In this document: piece after piece, positions 25,401 through 34,427 of the stretch
Layout of the letters: each line of letters opens with the position of its first letter
Numbering within the stretch: the first letter of the stretch is position 1
Origin: JBLMXQ01 sp050257855
GTDB taxonomy: Bacteria > Acidobacteriota > Vicinamibacteria > Vicinamibacterales > CAVVIG01
Direction of reading: 5' to 3'
NCBI GenBank assembly: GCA_050257855.1
Contig: JBLMXQ010000040.1
Location: 1 to 64,000 of the forward strand
Length of the DNA: 64,000 nucleotides
The notes under the pieces: model-generated
Databases searched by the model: none
The model's input: only the letters and a program-made list of their open reading frames with translations
Told to the model about the DNA's origin: nothing
Translations under genes and position numbers: made by a program

Positions 25401-25549
25401 TTGATGGTGACCGTGGCGCCCGGGAGCACGGCGCCGCTGGCATCCTTGATGGTGCCGGCCACCGAACCGGTCACCTGCGCCCACGCCGGCGCGGCGGCGA
25501 CGAGCAGCACGACGAACAAGACCACCTGCAGAACGCGACTGCGCTGCAT
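22451..25549 (-). CDS. TonB-dependent receptor with N-terminal carboxypeptidase-regulatory-like domain
   Basis: 1032 aa from ATG 25549, preceded by AGGGGG. Signal peptide MQRSRVLQVVLFVVLLVAAA ends at AWA-QVT. Residues 25-115 are the beta-sandwich (GSVAGTIKDASGAVLPGATV, GTYDITVELSGF). The plug follows (TIDALPLNGRNFTDLVALVP, SYLVDGAENNDPVNGGALV, EFGRAQGGVANIVTRSGTDN) and then a large barrel ending GREIQFGLRYFFGQ. This Oar/SusC-like layout is typical of Acidobacteria. It lies between mmsA (19 bp) and the M20 gene (overlap), so it probably imports the substrate of the locus. Confidence 0.95.
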   Translation of the reverse strand: MQRSRVLQVVLFVVLLVAAAPAWAQVTGSVAGTIKDASGAVLPGATVTIKGPSLQRQSATATTTADGTYRIPLVPPGTYDITVELSGFTAQTRHDVEVVLNQQTTLDFTLPIAGVSESVQVSAEAPLVEVTRSDITTTVSQRTIDALPLNGRNFTDLVALVPGAKPDPNLTSTTNVEIFGERASAVSYLVDGAENNDPVNGGALVRYTQDSIKEFEVITTGYAAEFGRAQGGVANIVTRSGTDNFGGRAFWFTRNDRFDSNNIPAPSPLPANYVTPKPPQLERYQWGGTLGGPIVKDKAFFFGSFEKLNETRGVNFDKSKIPAFVLSGLATPSHVEDFGIAPETAAFTGNFKVDANLTPSNRLMATFNRSTNTNSGLISSPVAGTIAMPSAAATRETPATSGAVRETAVFGSSTFLESTFGFARGETGNNLGQSQRSEPLLMLLRSGFIQTGAPFGGQTDQVSKRYQVAQALSYYLPGKAGDHSFKFGWDYNHIGVTGYQQVTNDVEYSPAFLAPNQADVFAQDFNLYGFEWSAARFFTLSSNPDGSLNQNIRTNDVSGFAQDQWQVLPDVTINAGVRYDYSSLFGGYKKALAPRLGFAWDVGGTHKTIVKADYGLFFDRNLLAAASTVPEKGGVFTKSVFDVALPRLGADYTNSLIDYVITSGFPTGPNTFGPPENKRYQQMAADLRADPLALYKLLGIAVTDPAHAPLVTADNIQQLSGKTADQAIALLEQKYPGTDWRFFDVPGGSIVGNRVLSFFPRGPLDVTRQVSQYSGDKVPYTNAFSVGVDHQFAGDFAVSAMYVRRRSRDLLTRRIINLFDVPPGDPNFGKTTDGGPQISEVTYDGLVNYDGIVLSARKRFSDRYQFGVSYTGSRARDNLLTGTVGSTFANNNHPGYDYGPSNQSAPHIFVANGVAVLPYDVNVSGIAFWRSGTAFNPRGLIDSDGDGLVDQRDLSQPRNSFRIKPYADVDVRVEKKFAFGTQAASVLVEAFNLLNRANVATVSNVSGPQFGTPVTYLGGREIQFGLRYFFGQ

Positions 25550-25568
25550 GGCATCCCCCTCCCCTCTC

Positions 25569-27029
25569 CTACCGATATCGAGCCGTGACGACCTTCTGTT
25601 CCGTGTAGAACCGCACGCCGTCCTTGCCATGGGCGTGGAGATCACCGAAGAACGACCCTTTCCAGCCGCTGAACGGGAAGACTGCGTACGGCGCCGGCAC
25701 GCCGACGTTCACCCCGACCATGCCCGCCTCGACCTCGCTGACGAACCGGCGGACGGCCGAGGCATCGCTCGTGAAGATCACCGCGCCGTTGCCGTGCGCC
25801 GACCGGTTCACGACCGCGAGCGCCTCGTCGAGGCTCGCCACGCGGATGATCGAGAGGACCGGGCCGAAGATCTCCTCGCGCGCGATCCGCATCGACGGCG
25901 AGACGCGATCGAAGACCGTCGCCCCGACGAAGTACCCGCCCTCCGGTCCCTTCGCGCGCCCGTCGAGCGCCAGGCTCGCGCCCTCCTTCACGCCGATATC
26001 GATGTAGGAGAGCACTCGCTCGCGCTGGGCGGCGTTGACGACCGGCCCCATCTCGCAGCCGGGCGCGTCGCCGGGCCCTACCTTCAGCGACGCGGCACGC
26101 TCGGTCAGCCTCGCCACCAGCACGTCGTTCGGATCGACGACGACCGCCACGCTGCCCGCCATGCACCGCTGGCCGGAAGATCCGAACGCCGAACCGAGAA
26201 TCGCGTCCACCGCCGGCTCCACGTCGGCGTCGGGCATCACGACCATGTGGTTCTTCGCGCCGCCGAGCGCCTGCACGCGCTTGCCGAGCCCGGCCGCGCG
26301 CGCGTAGACCGCGGCGGCCGCCGCGCTCGATCCGACGATCGACACGGCGCGCACGAGCGGATGATCGATGAGCTGCTCGACCTGCCGCGCGCTGCCGTGG
26401 ACGAGGCTGACGACGCCGGGCGGAAGCCCGGTTTCGGCCAGGAGCTCCACCAGCCGCACGGCGGTCAGCGGCACCTTCTCGGACGGCTTCAGCACGAACG
26501 AGTTGCCGCAGGCGATCGCAATCGGCAGCATCCAGAGCGGCACCATCGCCGGAAAGTTGAACGGTGTGATGCCGACGCAGACGCCGAGCGGCTGGCGCAG
26601 ACTGTAGGCGTCGACGCCGGTCGCCACGTTCTCGAGGGTCTCGCCCATCATCAGCGTCGGAATGCCGCAGGCGAACTCGACGACCTCGATGCCGCGCTGC
26701 ACCGAGCCGCGGGCATCCTCGAGCGCCTTGCCGTGCTCGCGCGTGATGAGCCGGGCGATCTCCTCCTTGTGCGCGTCGAGCAGGTCGCGATACCTGAACA
26801 GGTACCTGGCGCGCGCCGGCGTCGGCACGCGCCGCCACTGCCGGAACGCGCGGTCGGCCGCCGCAACGGTCTCGTCTATTTCCGCGGCGGTGCACAGTGG
26901 CGCGGCGGCGATGACCTCGCCGGTCGCCGGGTTGTGCACGTCGAGGCGCTCGCCGGCCGACGACTCGCGCCAGACGCCGTTGCTGAAGAACCGGCACGCC
27001 GCCGCACCGGAGCGTGTGGCCACAGTCAT
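25569..27029 (-). CDS. mmsA: CoA-acylating methylmalonate-semialdehyde dehydrogenase
   Basis: 486 aa. Catalytic C289 is in SSGQRCMAGSVAV. The usual aldehyde-dehydrogenase general-base Glu is replaced by N260 in LGGAKNHMVVMPDADV, the hallmark of the CoA-dependent MMSDH group; GITPFNFPAMVPLWMLPIAI is also characteristic. It converts methylmalonate or malonate semialdehyde with CoA and NAD to propionyl-CoA or acetyl-CoA and CO2 (valine, thymine, inositol or beta-alanine breakdown). GGAG lies 7 nt before the ATG at 27029. First gene of the leftward set, divergent from the regulator across a palindromic operator. Confidence 0.95.
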   Translation of the reverse strand: MTVATRSGAAACRFFSNGVWRESSAGERLDVHNPATGEVIAAAPLCTAAEIDETVAAADRAFRQWRRVPTPARARYLFRYRDLLDAHKEEIARLITREHGKALEDARGSVQRGIEVVEFACGIPTLMMGETLENVATGVDAYSLRQPLGVCVGITPFNFPAMVPLWMLPIAIACGNSFVLKPSEKVPLTAVRLVELLAETGLPPGVVSLVHGSARQVEQLIDHPLVRAVSIVGSSAAAAAVYARAAGLGKRVQALGGAKNHMVVMPDADVEPAVDAILGSAFGSSGQRCMAGSVAVVVDPNDVLVARLTERAASLKVGPGDAPGCEMGPVVNAAQRERVLSYIDIGVKEGASLALDGRAKGPEGGYFVGATVFDRVSPSMRIAREEIFGPVLSIIRVASLDEALAVVNRSAHGNGAVIFTSDASAVRRFVSEVEAGMVGVNVGVPAPYAVFPFSGWKGSFFGDLHAHGKDGVRFYTEQKVVTARYR

Positions 27030-27058
27030 GATGAAACTCCGAAGAACGGCAAGCTTTT

Positions 27059-27100
27059 ACTAGAAAGATGCAAGGTTGTCAAACTTTGCAGCTTTCTTGT
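27059..27100. promoter_or_regulatory. 42-bp near-palindromic operator with back-to-back promoters
   Basis: 16 of 21 base pairs match around a centre at 27079/27080. Outer arms are AGAAAG (27062-27067) and CTTTCT (27092-27097), inner arms GCAA (27070-27073) and TTGC (27086-27089). Rightward, TTGTCA (27077-27082) with a 17-bp spacer leads to TAGGAT (27100-27105). Leftward, TTGACA (27083-27078, minus strand) with an 18-bp spacer leads to TAAAAG. The two -35 boxes overlap, so a protein bound here would control both gene sets. Predicted from sequence. Confidence 0.72.
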
Positions 27101-27122
27101 AGGATCCCGCCACCCGTTCGCC

Positions 27123-27920
27123 ATGCCCCGCCCAACCCGGCTCGGCTTCCTGACCGTCGGTCAGACGGCGCGCATCCTCGGGGTGAGCCCGTCCACGCTC
27201 CGCCTCTGGGAAAACGTCGGACTGGTCGTGCCCGCGCGGAGCGACGGCCGCTACCGGCTGTACAGCCCCGATCTGATCAAGGTCCTCAAGCGCATCAAGT
27301 ACCTGCGGGACGTGAAGCAGCTCAACGTGCCCGGCATCAAGCAGGCGCTCGGGCGGCCGGCCGTCGCCAGCGGCCACGCCGCGCCGGCCAGTTTCGGCCC
27401 GAAGCTGCGGAAGCTGCGCCAGCGCAGCGGCCTCGGCATCGCCGCCGCCGCCAGGCGCGCCCAGATCTCGGCCGGCTTCCTGAGCGCCGTCGAGCGCGCC
27501 AACGCCAACCCGTCCGTCGCCACGCTGCAGCGGCTCGCCAAGGCGTACGGCACGACCGTGCTGGAGCTGTTCAACCTGCCGCGCCAGGCCTCGCGTCTGG
27601 TGCGCGCGCGCGACCGCCGCGCCCTCCAGACTCACGCCGGCGTTACGATGGAGCTGCTCTCCACCGGCACGACGATGCTGGAGTCGATGCTGTTCCGCGT
27701 CGCGCCGGGAGGCGGCAGCGACGGCGCCTACTCGCACCAGGGCGAGGAGTTCATCTACATGCTGAGCGGTACACTCGAGCTCTGGCTCGACGAGTTCGAA
27801 TGTCACAAGCTCCAGGAAGGCGACAGCTTCTGGTTCGAGAGCACGCTCGGCCATCGGTGGTACAACCCGTCTAAAGAGGACGCGGTGCTGTTGTGGATCA
27901 ACACACCGCCGACGTTCTAG
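27123..27920 (+). CDS. Three-domain regulator: MerR HTH, XRE HTH and cupin
   Basis: 265 aa from ATG 27123; the frame is open far upstream but antisense to mmsA. Residues 8-76 form a MerR winged helix (TVGQTARILGVSPSTLRLWE, GRYRLYSPDLIKVLKRIKYL). Residues 92-151 form an XRE/Cro HTH (KLRKLRQRSGLGIAAAARRA, SAVERANANPSVATLQRLAK). Residues 192-262 form a cupin with likely ligands H205, E209 and H244 (YSHQGEEFIYMLSGTLEL). XRE-cupin regulators commonly sense small molecules through the cupin; the extra MerR domain is uncommon. It is the first gene of the rightward set and sits beside the operator at 27059-27100, which it probably binds. Confidence 0.92.
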   Translation: MPRPTRLGFLTVGQTARILGVSPSTLRLWENVGLVVPARSDGRYRLYSPDLIKVLKRIKYLRDVKQLNVPGIKQALGRPAVASGHAAPASFGPKLRKLRQRSGLGIAAAARRAQISAGFLSAVERANANPSVATLQRLAKAYGTTVLELFNLPRQASRLVRARDRRALQTHAGVTMELLSTGTTMLESMLFRVAPGGGSDGAYSHQGEEFIYMLSGTLELWLDEFECHKLQEGDSFWFESTLGHRWYNPSKEDAVLLWINTPPTF

Positions 27921-27941
27921 CGAAGAGACGAGGGTCCAGAC

Positions 27942-29039
<1,098 letters not shown>

Positions 29040-29102
29040 GCGCCTGCGGGTGTCCCGGGCCCCCCCGGCGCGGCAGCCGGGCAATCTAACGGCGCCTCGC
29101 AG

Positions 29103-30512
29103 ATGAACGCCCATCTCGTCCTGCTCTTCGTCTACTCGGGCCTGCTGATCGCGCTCGGGCTGTGGATCGGCCGGCGCGTGTCCGGCACCAGCGACTTCTT
29201 CGTGGCCGGCCGGCGCCTCGGGCCGGGCCTCCTCTTCTCGACGATGCTGGCCGCCAACATCGGGGCGGGGTCCACGGTGGGCGCCACCGGCCTCGGCTAT
29301 CGCGACGGCGTCGCAGCGTGGTGGTGGGTCGGTTCGGCCGGCATCGGATCGATCGTGCTGGCGCTGTGGATCGGCCCCGCAATCCGCCGCGTCGCCGCGG
29401 AGCACGATCTCCGGACGGTGGGCGACTATCTCGAGCATCGCTACAGCCGCAGCGTTCGCGCGGTCGTGTCCGTGCTGCTGTGGCTCGGCTCGATTGCGAT
29501 CCTCGCCGGGCAGCTCATCGCGGTCGCCTGGATCCTCAACGTCGTCACCGGCCTGCCGAAGTACGCGGGGTGTCTGGTGGCCGGCGTCGTGGTCACGGTG
29601 TACTTCACGGCGGGCGGCCTGCTCACCTCGGCGTGGGTGAACATGGTGCAGCTGACGGTCAAGCTGGCCGGCTTCGCGATCGCGGTGCCGCTCGCGCTGG
29701 CGGCGGCCGGGGGCTGGGGCGGGCTGCAGTCCGCCGGGGCGGGACACCAGGGCTACTGGAACCCGTGGCAGGGCGGCGCGTCGGGCTGGATGTACCTGGC
29801 GATGCTCGGCCCAGCGTTCGTGATCTCGCCCGGGCTGCTGCAGAAGATCTACGGCGCGCGCGACGACCGCACGGTGCGTCTCGGCGTGGGCGCGAACGCG
29901 ATCGGCCTGCTGCTGTATGCGCCGATTCCGGCGCTGATGGGCATCATCGCACGGGCCAGGTTTCCCTCGCTCGGCAACAGCGAGCTGGCGCTGCCGATGG
30001 TGCTGATGTACGGCGTGCCGACGGCGATCGGGAGCCTCGGCCTCGCGGCGGTCTTCTCGGCGGAGATGAGCGCCGCCGACGCCGTGCTGTTCATGCTGAC
30101 GACGTCGCTGTCCCAGGACCTCTACAAGCGGTTCCTGAATCCGGCGGCGACCGATCGGCGCGTGCTGGCGGTGACGCGGGGCGCGGCCGTCGCATCGGGG
30201 TCGCTCGGCGTGGCGCTCGCGATCGTCTCGCCGTCGATCATCGGCGTGCTGAGCATCTTCTACACGCTGCTCGGCGTCAGCCTCTTCGTCCCGATCGTCG
30301 CGGGTCTGTACCTGCGGCGCTCGTCGACGATCGAGGCGCTGGCGGCCATCGCGGCCGGCGTCGCCGCCATGCTCGCAGCGCAGCTGGCGACCGGCGGCCG
30401 GGGTGTCGGCCAGCTGACGCCGGCGATGATTGGCCTCGCTGCCGCGGCCGCAGGCTTTGCGATTGTGCTCGCAGCACGGACAGGGAAGAGGCAGGATCGG
30501 TTCCGGTCCTGA
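29103..30512 (+). CDS. Sodium:solute symporter (SSS family)
   Basis: 469 aa, about 12-13 membrane helices. The family start is intact (LGLWIGRRVSGTSDFFVAGR, LLFSTMLAANIGAGSTVGAT), as are GYRDGVAAWWWVGSAGIGSI, VYFTAGGLLTSAWVNMVQLT and SAEMSAADAVLFMLTTSLSQ, the stretch around the second sodium site. Substrate not predictable from sequence; in this locus it would bring the product of periplasmic peptide cleavage into the cell. Lies 63 bp after the P1 peptidase and 18 bp before the SDR gene. Confidence 0.93.
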   Translation: MNAHLVLLFVYSGLLIALGLWIGRRVSGTSDFFVAGRRLGPGLLFSTMLAANIGAGSTVGATGLGYRDGVAAWWWVGSAGIGSIVLALWIGPAIRRVAAEHDLRTVGDYLEHRYSRSVRAVVSVLLWLGSIAILAGQLIAVAWILNVVTGLPKYAGCLVAGVVVTVYFTAGGLLTSAWVNMVQLTVKLAGFAIAVPLALAAAGGWGGLQSAGAGHQGYWNPWQGGASGWMYLAMLGPAFVISPGLLQKIYGARDDRTVRLGVGANAIGLLLYAPIPALMGIIARARFPSLGNSELALPMVLMYGVPTAIGSLGLAAVFSAEMSAADAVLFMLTTSLSQDLYKRFLNPAATDRRVLAVTRGAAVASGSLGVALAIVSPSIIGVLSIFYTLLGVSLFVPIVAGLYLRRSSTIEALAAIAAGVAAMLAAQLATGGRGVGQLTPAMIGLAAAAAGFAIVLAARTGKRQDRFRS

Positions 30513-30530
30513 AGGATTCAGTCTCCAGAC

Positions 30531-31316
30531 ATGCCGACCGACAACATCTTCTCTCTCGCCAACAAGACGGCAGCAATCATCGGCGCCGGGTCGGGCATCG
30601 GCGAAGCGGTCGCGGCGGGCGCGGCCGCGCTGGGCGCGTTCGTCGCCTGTCTCGACATGAACGGGACCGCCGCGAAAGCCGTTGCCGGCCGCATCGGGCC
30701 CGACACGGCGGCGGCGGCGCTCGACATCCGGGACGCGCGGGCCACGGGAGAGGCGCTGGAGGCAATCGCGCGCGAGCGAGGACGCCTCGACGTCGTCGTG
30801 TGCACGCCGGGCATCAACGTGCGCAAGCTGATTCTCCAGTACACGGAAGAGGAGTTCGATCGCGTCGTCGCGGTGAATCTCAAGGGCAGCTTCAACGTGC
30901 TGCAGGCGGCCGGGCGCGTGATGACGAAGCAGGGCAGCGGGAGCATCGTGCTCTTCTCGTCGATTCGAGCGCAGGTCGTCGAGCCCGGACAGTCCGTGTA
31001 CGCGATGTCGAAGGCGGGCATCCTGCAGCTCGTTCGCGCGGGCGCGGCCGAGTTCGGCGCGTCCGGCGTTCGTGTCAACGCGATCGGGCCCGGAGTGGTC
31101 GAAACGCCGCTCACCGAACCGATCAAGGCCAACCGTTCCTGGTACGACGCGTACGCGAACAAGAGCGTCCTGAAGCGGTGGGCGCGGGCGGACGAGATGG
31201 TCGGCCCCACGCTGTTTCTCGCGTCCGACGCGGCGAGCTACGTGACCGGCACGATTCTGTTCGCCGACGGCGGCTGGCTGGCCGCCGACGGGCGGTTCAC
31301 GCCGCCGGGGATGTAA
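30531..31316 (+). CDS. Short-chain dehydrogenase/reductase
   Basis: 261 aa classical SDR. NAD-binding GAGSGIG at residues 18-24, with D42 at the end of the second strand favouring NAD(H). The usual active-site tetrad is N116, S143 or S144, Y157 and K161 (YAMSKAG). Ends with the common FADGGW segment. Substrate unknown; position between a symporter and a decarboxylating-type dehydrogenase suggests oxidation of a hydroxy acid in the same pathway. Confidence 0.93.
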   Translation: MPTDNIFSLANKTAAIIGAGSGIGEAVAAGAAALGAFVACLDMNGTAAKAVAGRIGPDTAAAALDIRDARATGEALEAIARERGRLDVVVCTPGINVRKLILQYTEEEFDRVVAVNLKGSFNVLQAAGRVMTKQGSGSIVLFSSIRAQVVEPGQSVYAMSKAGILQLVRAGAAEFGASGVRVNAIGPGVVETPLTEPIKANRSWYDAYANKSVLKRWARADEMVGPTLFLASDAASYVTGTILFADGGWLAADGRFTPPGM

Positions 31317-31343
31317 TACCCGGGGCCGGGGGCTGGGACGACG

Positions 31344-32405
31344 ATGGGCCATTTCAGAATCGCGGTGATCGCAGGTGACGGCATCGGACGCGAGGTGATC
31401 CCGGCGGGCATCGGCGTCCTCCGTGCGGCGGCGCGCGGGTCGGACGTCGAATTGCGTTTCACCGAGCTGCCGTGGGGCTGCGAGCACTACCTCGCCAGCG
31501 GCCGGATGATGGACGCGGACGGTCTCGACCGGCTCTCCGAATTCGACGCGATCTATCTCGGCGCGATCGGCGCGCCCGGCGTTCCCGACCACGTGTCGGT
31601 CTGGGAGCTCATCCTGCCGATCCGGCAGCACTTCGATCAATACGTCAACCTGCGGCCGATGCGGCTCCTGCCCGGGCTCAGGTCGCCGCTCGCCGATCGG
31701 GGCGCGGCCGACATCGACATGGTGTGCGTGCGCGAGAACTCGGAGGGCGAGTACGCGGGGGTCGGCGGGCGGCTTCACGCGGGCACGCCGCACGAGGTCG
31801 CGGAGCAGACGGGGCTGTTCACGCGCCGCGGCATCGAGCGGATCCTCAGGTACGGGTTCGAGGCCGCTTCGTCGCGGCCGCGGCGGCTCCTCGCGAGCGC
31901 CACGAAGTCCAACGCGCTGCAGCATTCGATGGTGCTCTGGGACGAGGTTGCGGAGCAGGTGCGGGGCGACTATCCGGCGGTCGAGTACCGCAAGTATCAC
32001 GTCGACGCACTCGCGGCGCGCATGGTGACGCATCCGCAGACGCTCGACGTCATCGTGGCGTCGAATCTCTTCGGCGACATCCTCACGGATCTCGGCGCGG
32101 CGATCTCGGGCAGCCTCGGCATCGCGCCCGGCGCGAACATCAACCCGGAGCGGAGGCATCCGTCGATGTTCGAGCCGATTCACGGCTCGGCGCCCGACAT
32201 CGCGGGGCGCGGCATCGCGAACCCGATCGGCGCCATCTGGGCCGGCGCGCTCATGCTCGATTACCTCGGCCGCCGCGATCTGCACGATCGCGTGCTGGCG
32301 GCGATCGAGCGGGTGGTCGCCGCCGGCAAGGTGCGAACGCCGGATCTCGGGGGCAGCGCGACGACGGCCGACGTGACGAGCGCCATCACTGCCGAGCTGC
32401 GATAG
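31344..32405 (+). CDS. Tartrate/D-malate/isopropylmalate-type decarboxylating dehydrogenase
   Basis: 353 aa of the beta-decarboxylating dehydrogenase family. AVIAGDGIGREVIPAG opens the protein, PWGCEHYLASGRMM is the tartrate/D-malate subgroup signature, VRENSEGEYAGVGGR carries the substrate-binding region, KYHVDALAARMV and NLFGDILTDLGAAISGSLGI carry the metal aspartates, and EPIHGSAPDIAG follows. Such enzymes oxidise a 2-hydroxyacid at C2 with loss of the C3 carboxyl, using NAD and Mn/Mg. A leucine operon is absent, so leuB is unlikely. It would feed a pathway ending at the semialdehyde dehydrogenase, by inference. Confidence 0.92.
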   Translation: MGHFRIAVIAGDGIGREVIPAGIGVLRAAARGSDVELRFTELPWGCEHYLASGRMMDADGLDRLSEFDAIYLGAIGAPGVPDHVSVWELILPIRQHFDQYVNLRPMRLLPGLRSPLADRGAADIDMVCVRENSEGEYAGVGGRLHAGTPHEVAEQTGLFTRRGIERILRYGFEAASSRPRRLLASATKSNALQHSMVLWDEVAEQVRGDYPAVEYRKYHVDALAARMVTHPQTLDVIVASNLFGDILTDLGAAISGSLGIAPGANINPERRHPSMFEPIHGSAPDIAGRGIANPIGAIWAGALMLDYLGRRDLHDRVLAAIERVVAAGKVRTPDLGGSATTADVTSAITAELR

Positions 32406-32471
32406 AGCCCCCACACCGCGAGGGACGCATCGGACGCGAAGGAAGGCGCTGTCCTTCGCGGCAGGCCGCAC

Positions 32472-33368
32472 ATGTTGAACGACGCCCACTGCCACTTCTT
32501 CTCCACCAGCTTCTTTGCCTCGCTCGGCCGCGGGTTGAAAGACGCGCACGAGGCGCCGGCCGAGATCGCGCTGGCGAAGCTCGGATGGGAGCCGCCGGGA
32601 TCGCCGGAGCAGCTCGCGGACCGCTGGGTGGCGGAGCTCGATCGCCACGGCGTCGGGCGCGCCGCGATCATGGCGAGCGTGCCCGGCGACGCGGCGTCGG
32701 TCGCCGCCGCGGTCAACCGCCATCCGGATCGCTTCGTCGGCATGTTCATGGTCGACCCGACCGACGCCGACGCGGCTCCCGGCGCGGCATCAGCGCTCGA
32801 TACGGGACGGCTGCGGACGCTCTGCCTGTTTCCGGCGATGCACCGGTACTCGCTGCACGACGACCGCGTCGGCCGGCTGCTTCAGCTCGCGACGGCGCGC
32901 CCCGGCACCGTGGTGTTCGTCCACTGCGGCGCACTGTCGGTCGGCGCGCGAACCAGGCTCGGACTGCCGAGCCCCTTCGACGTGCGGTTCGGCAATCCGC
33001 TCGACCTGCACGCGGTCGCCGCCGCGTTCCCCTCGGTGCCGTTCATCGTGCCGCACTTCGGCGCGGGTCTGCTGCGCGAAGCGCTGATGCTGGCCGACCT
33101 CTGCCCCAACGTGCACCTGGACACGTCGAGCTCCAACAAGTGGATCCGCTATCACCCGGGACTGACGATCGACGCCGTGTTCGCGCAGGCGCTCGCAGCG
33201 GCCGGGCCGGATCGGATTCTCTTCGGCACTGATTCGTCGTTCTTTCCGCGCGGCTGGGTGAAAGAGGTCTTCGACGAACAATCCGCCGCGCTTGATCGGC
33301 TCGGCGTCTCGCGGGAGATCCGGGAGAAGATCTTCAGGGGCAACTTCGACCGGCTTTTCGCCGCTTGA
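32472..33368 (+). CDS. Amidohydrolase (metal-dependent hydrolase/decarboxylase, Amidohydro_2)
   Basis: 298 aa TIM-barrel enzyme. Metal ligands are expected at H6 and H8 (NDAHCHFF), a His in VVFVHCGAL, a His in FIVPHFGAG, and an Asp in RILFGTDSSFFPRGW. This COG2159-like group includes lactone hydrolases and non-oxidative decarboxylases. No signal peptide. It is the last gene of the rightward set, 66 bp behind the dehydrogenase, so it may still be co-transcribed. Its stop lies 48 bp before the convergent dehydratase gene. Confidence 0.88.
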   Translation: MLNDAHCHFFSTSFFASLGRGLKDAHEAPAEIALAKLGWEPPGSPEQLADRWVAELDRHGVGRAAIMASVPGDAASVAAAVNRHPDRFVGMFMVDPTDADAAPGAASALDTGRLRTLCLFPAMHRYSLHDDRVGRLLQLATARPGTVVFVHCGALSVGARTRLGLPSPFDVRFGNPLDLHAVAAAFPSVPFIVPHFGAGLLREALMLADLCPNVHLDTSSSNKWIRYHPGLTIDAVFAQALAAAGPDRILFGTDSSFFPRGWVKEVFDEQSAALDRLGVSREIREKIFRGNFDRLFAA

Positions 33369-33416
33369 TCAGGCCGTTTTCGTGTCCTCGGTGGTGGGTC
33401 AGCCCTGCAAGCGACG

Positions 33417-34364
33417 CTAGCGCGCGAACGAGACCGCCTCGGTGTTCCCCCCGCACAGCAGCACCGCGACACGCTCGCCGGGAACAGGACGGTACCGGCC
33501 GGACAGGAGCGCGGCGAATGCCGCCGCGCCGCCGGGCTCGACGACGACCCGCAGCGCATCCCACAGCGTCTGCTGCGCGTCGCGGATGCTGTCGTCCGTG
33601 ACGAGGACGGACTGCGCGACGAACGCCTGCGCGATCGGAAACATCAGCGCGCCGACCCGGCGGGGCGCGAGGGAATCGGCGGCGATGCCGCCGGCGGGGG
33701 CGTCGACCGGCCGGCCGGCGGCGAGCGCGGCGCTCAGCGTCGGCGCCGTTTCGGGCTCCACCGCGACGACGCGGACGCGGCCGCGATACCAGGCGGCGAT
33801 GCCGCCGATCAGCCCGCCGCCGCCGACCGCGACGAGGAGGGTGTCGATGGCCGGCAGCTGCTGCTCGAGCTCGAGCCCCACCGAGCCCTGACCGAGCAGC
33901 GTCTCGGGCTGATCGTACGCGTGCACCGGCATCGCGCCCGATTCGGCCGCCCAGGCCTCGCTCGCGGCGAGCGCGTCGGCGTAACGATCCCCGCCGACGA
34001 TCAGCCGGGCGCCGTAGCTTCGAATCCGGGCGATCTTGGCCGGCGAGGCGACGCTCGGCACGTAGATCCGCGCCGGCGTCCGCAGCCGCTCCGCGGCGAA
34101 CGCAACGGCGGCGCCATGGTTCCCGCCCGAGGCCGCCACGACGCCGGCCGGCGGCACGGGACGGGTCAGCAGGCTGGCGAACGCCCCGCGCGCCTTGAAC
34201 GACCCGGCGTGCTGCAGCGATTCCAGCTTGAACACCACGCTGGTAGAATCGAGCCCCAGGTCGCCGCCAGAGACCTCGACGAGCGGCGTCCGGCGGATAT
34301 ATGGTCGGATGATCCGTTCGGTGGCGGCGATCCGGTCCGGCGTGATGTCGGTAGTGGTCGTCAC
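33417..34364 (-). CDS. Threonine/serine dehydratase (fold type II PLP enzyme)
   Basis: 315 aa from GTG 34364; the frame is open beyond it but only antisense to Ku. PLP lysine K57 is in AGSFKARGA, the phosphate loop is VAVGGGGLIGGIA, and SGGNHGAAVAFAAE is the substrate loop. It lacks the C-terminal regulatory domain of biosynthetic IlvA, so it is the short catabolic type that deaminates threonine or serine to 2-oxobutyrate or pyruvate; serine racemase-like activity is possible. Divergent from ku with 63 bp between. Confidence 0.9.
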   Translation of the reverse strand: MTTTTDITPDRIAATERIIRPYIRRTPLVEVSGGDLGLDSTSVVFKLESLQHAGSFKARGAFASLLTRPVPPAGVVAASGGNHGAAVAFAAERLRTPARIYVPSVASPAKIARIRSYGARLIVGGDRYADALAASEAWAAESGAMPVHAYDQPETLLGQGSVGLELEQQLPAIDTLLVAVGGGGLIGGIAAWYRGRVRVVAVEPETAPTLSAALAAGRPVDAPAGGIAADSLAPRRVGALMFPIAQAFVAQSVLVTDDSIRDAQQTLWDALRVVVEPGGAAAFAALLSGRYRPVPGERVAVLLCGGNTEAVSFAR

Positions 34365-34427
34365 GACCGATGATGGTACTCGCGGACGCCGCCGCCCACC
34401 ACACTTCCGCTGAAGGAGCCGCTCATC

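Noticed and set aside
31344..32405. leuB (3-isopropylmalate dehydrogenase) of a leucine operon
   Set aside because: The PWGCEHYLASGRMM segment is of the tartrate/D-malate subgroup and no leuA, leuC or leuD is nearby.
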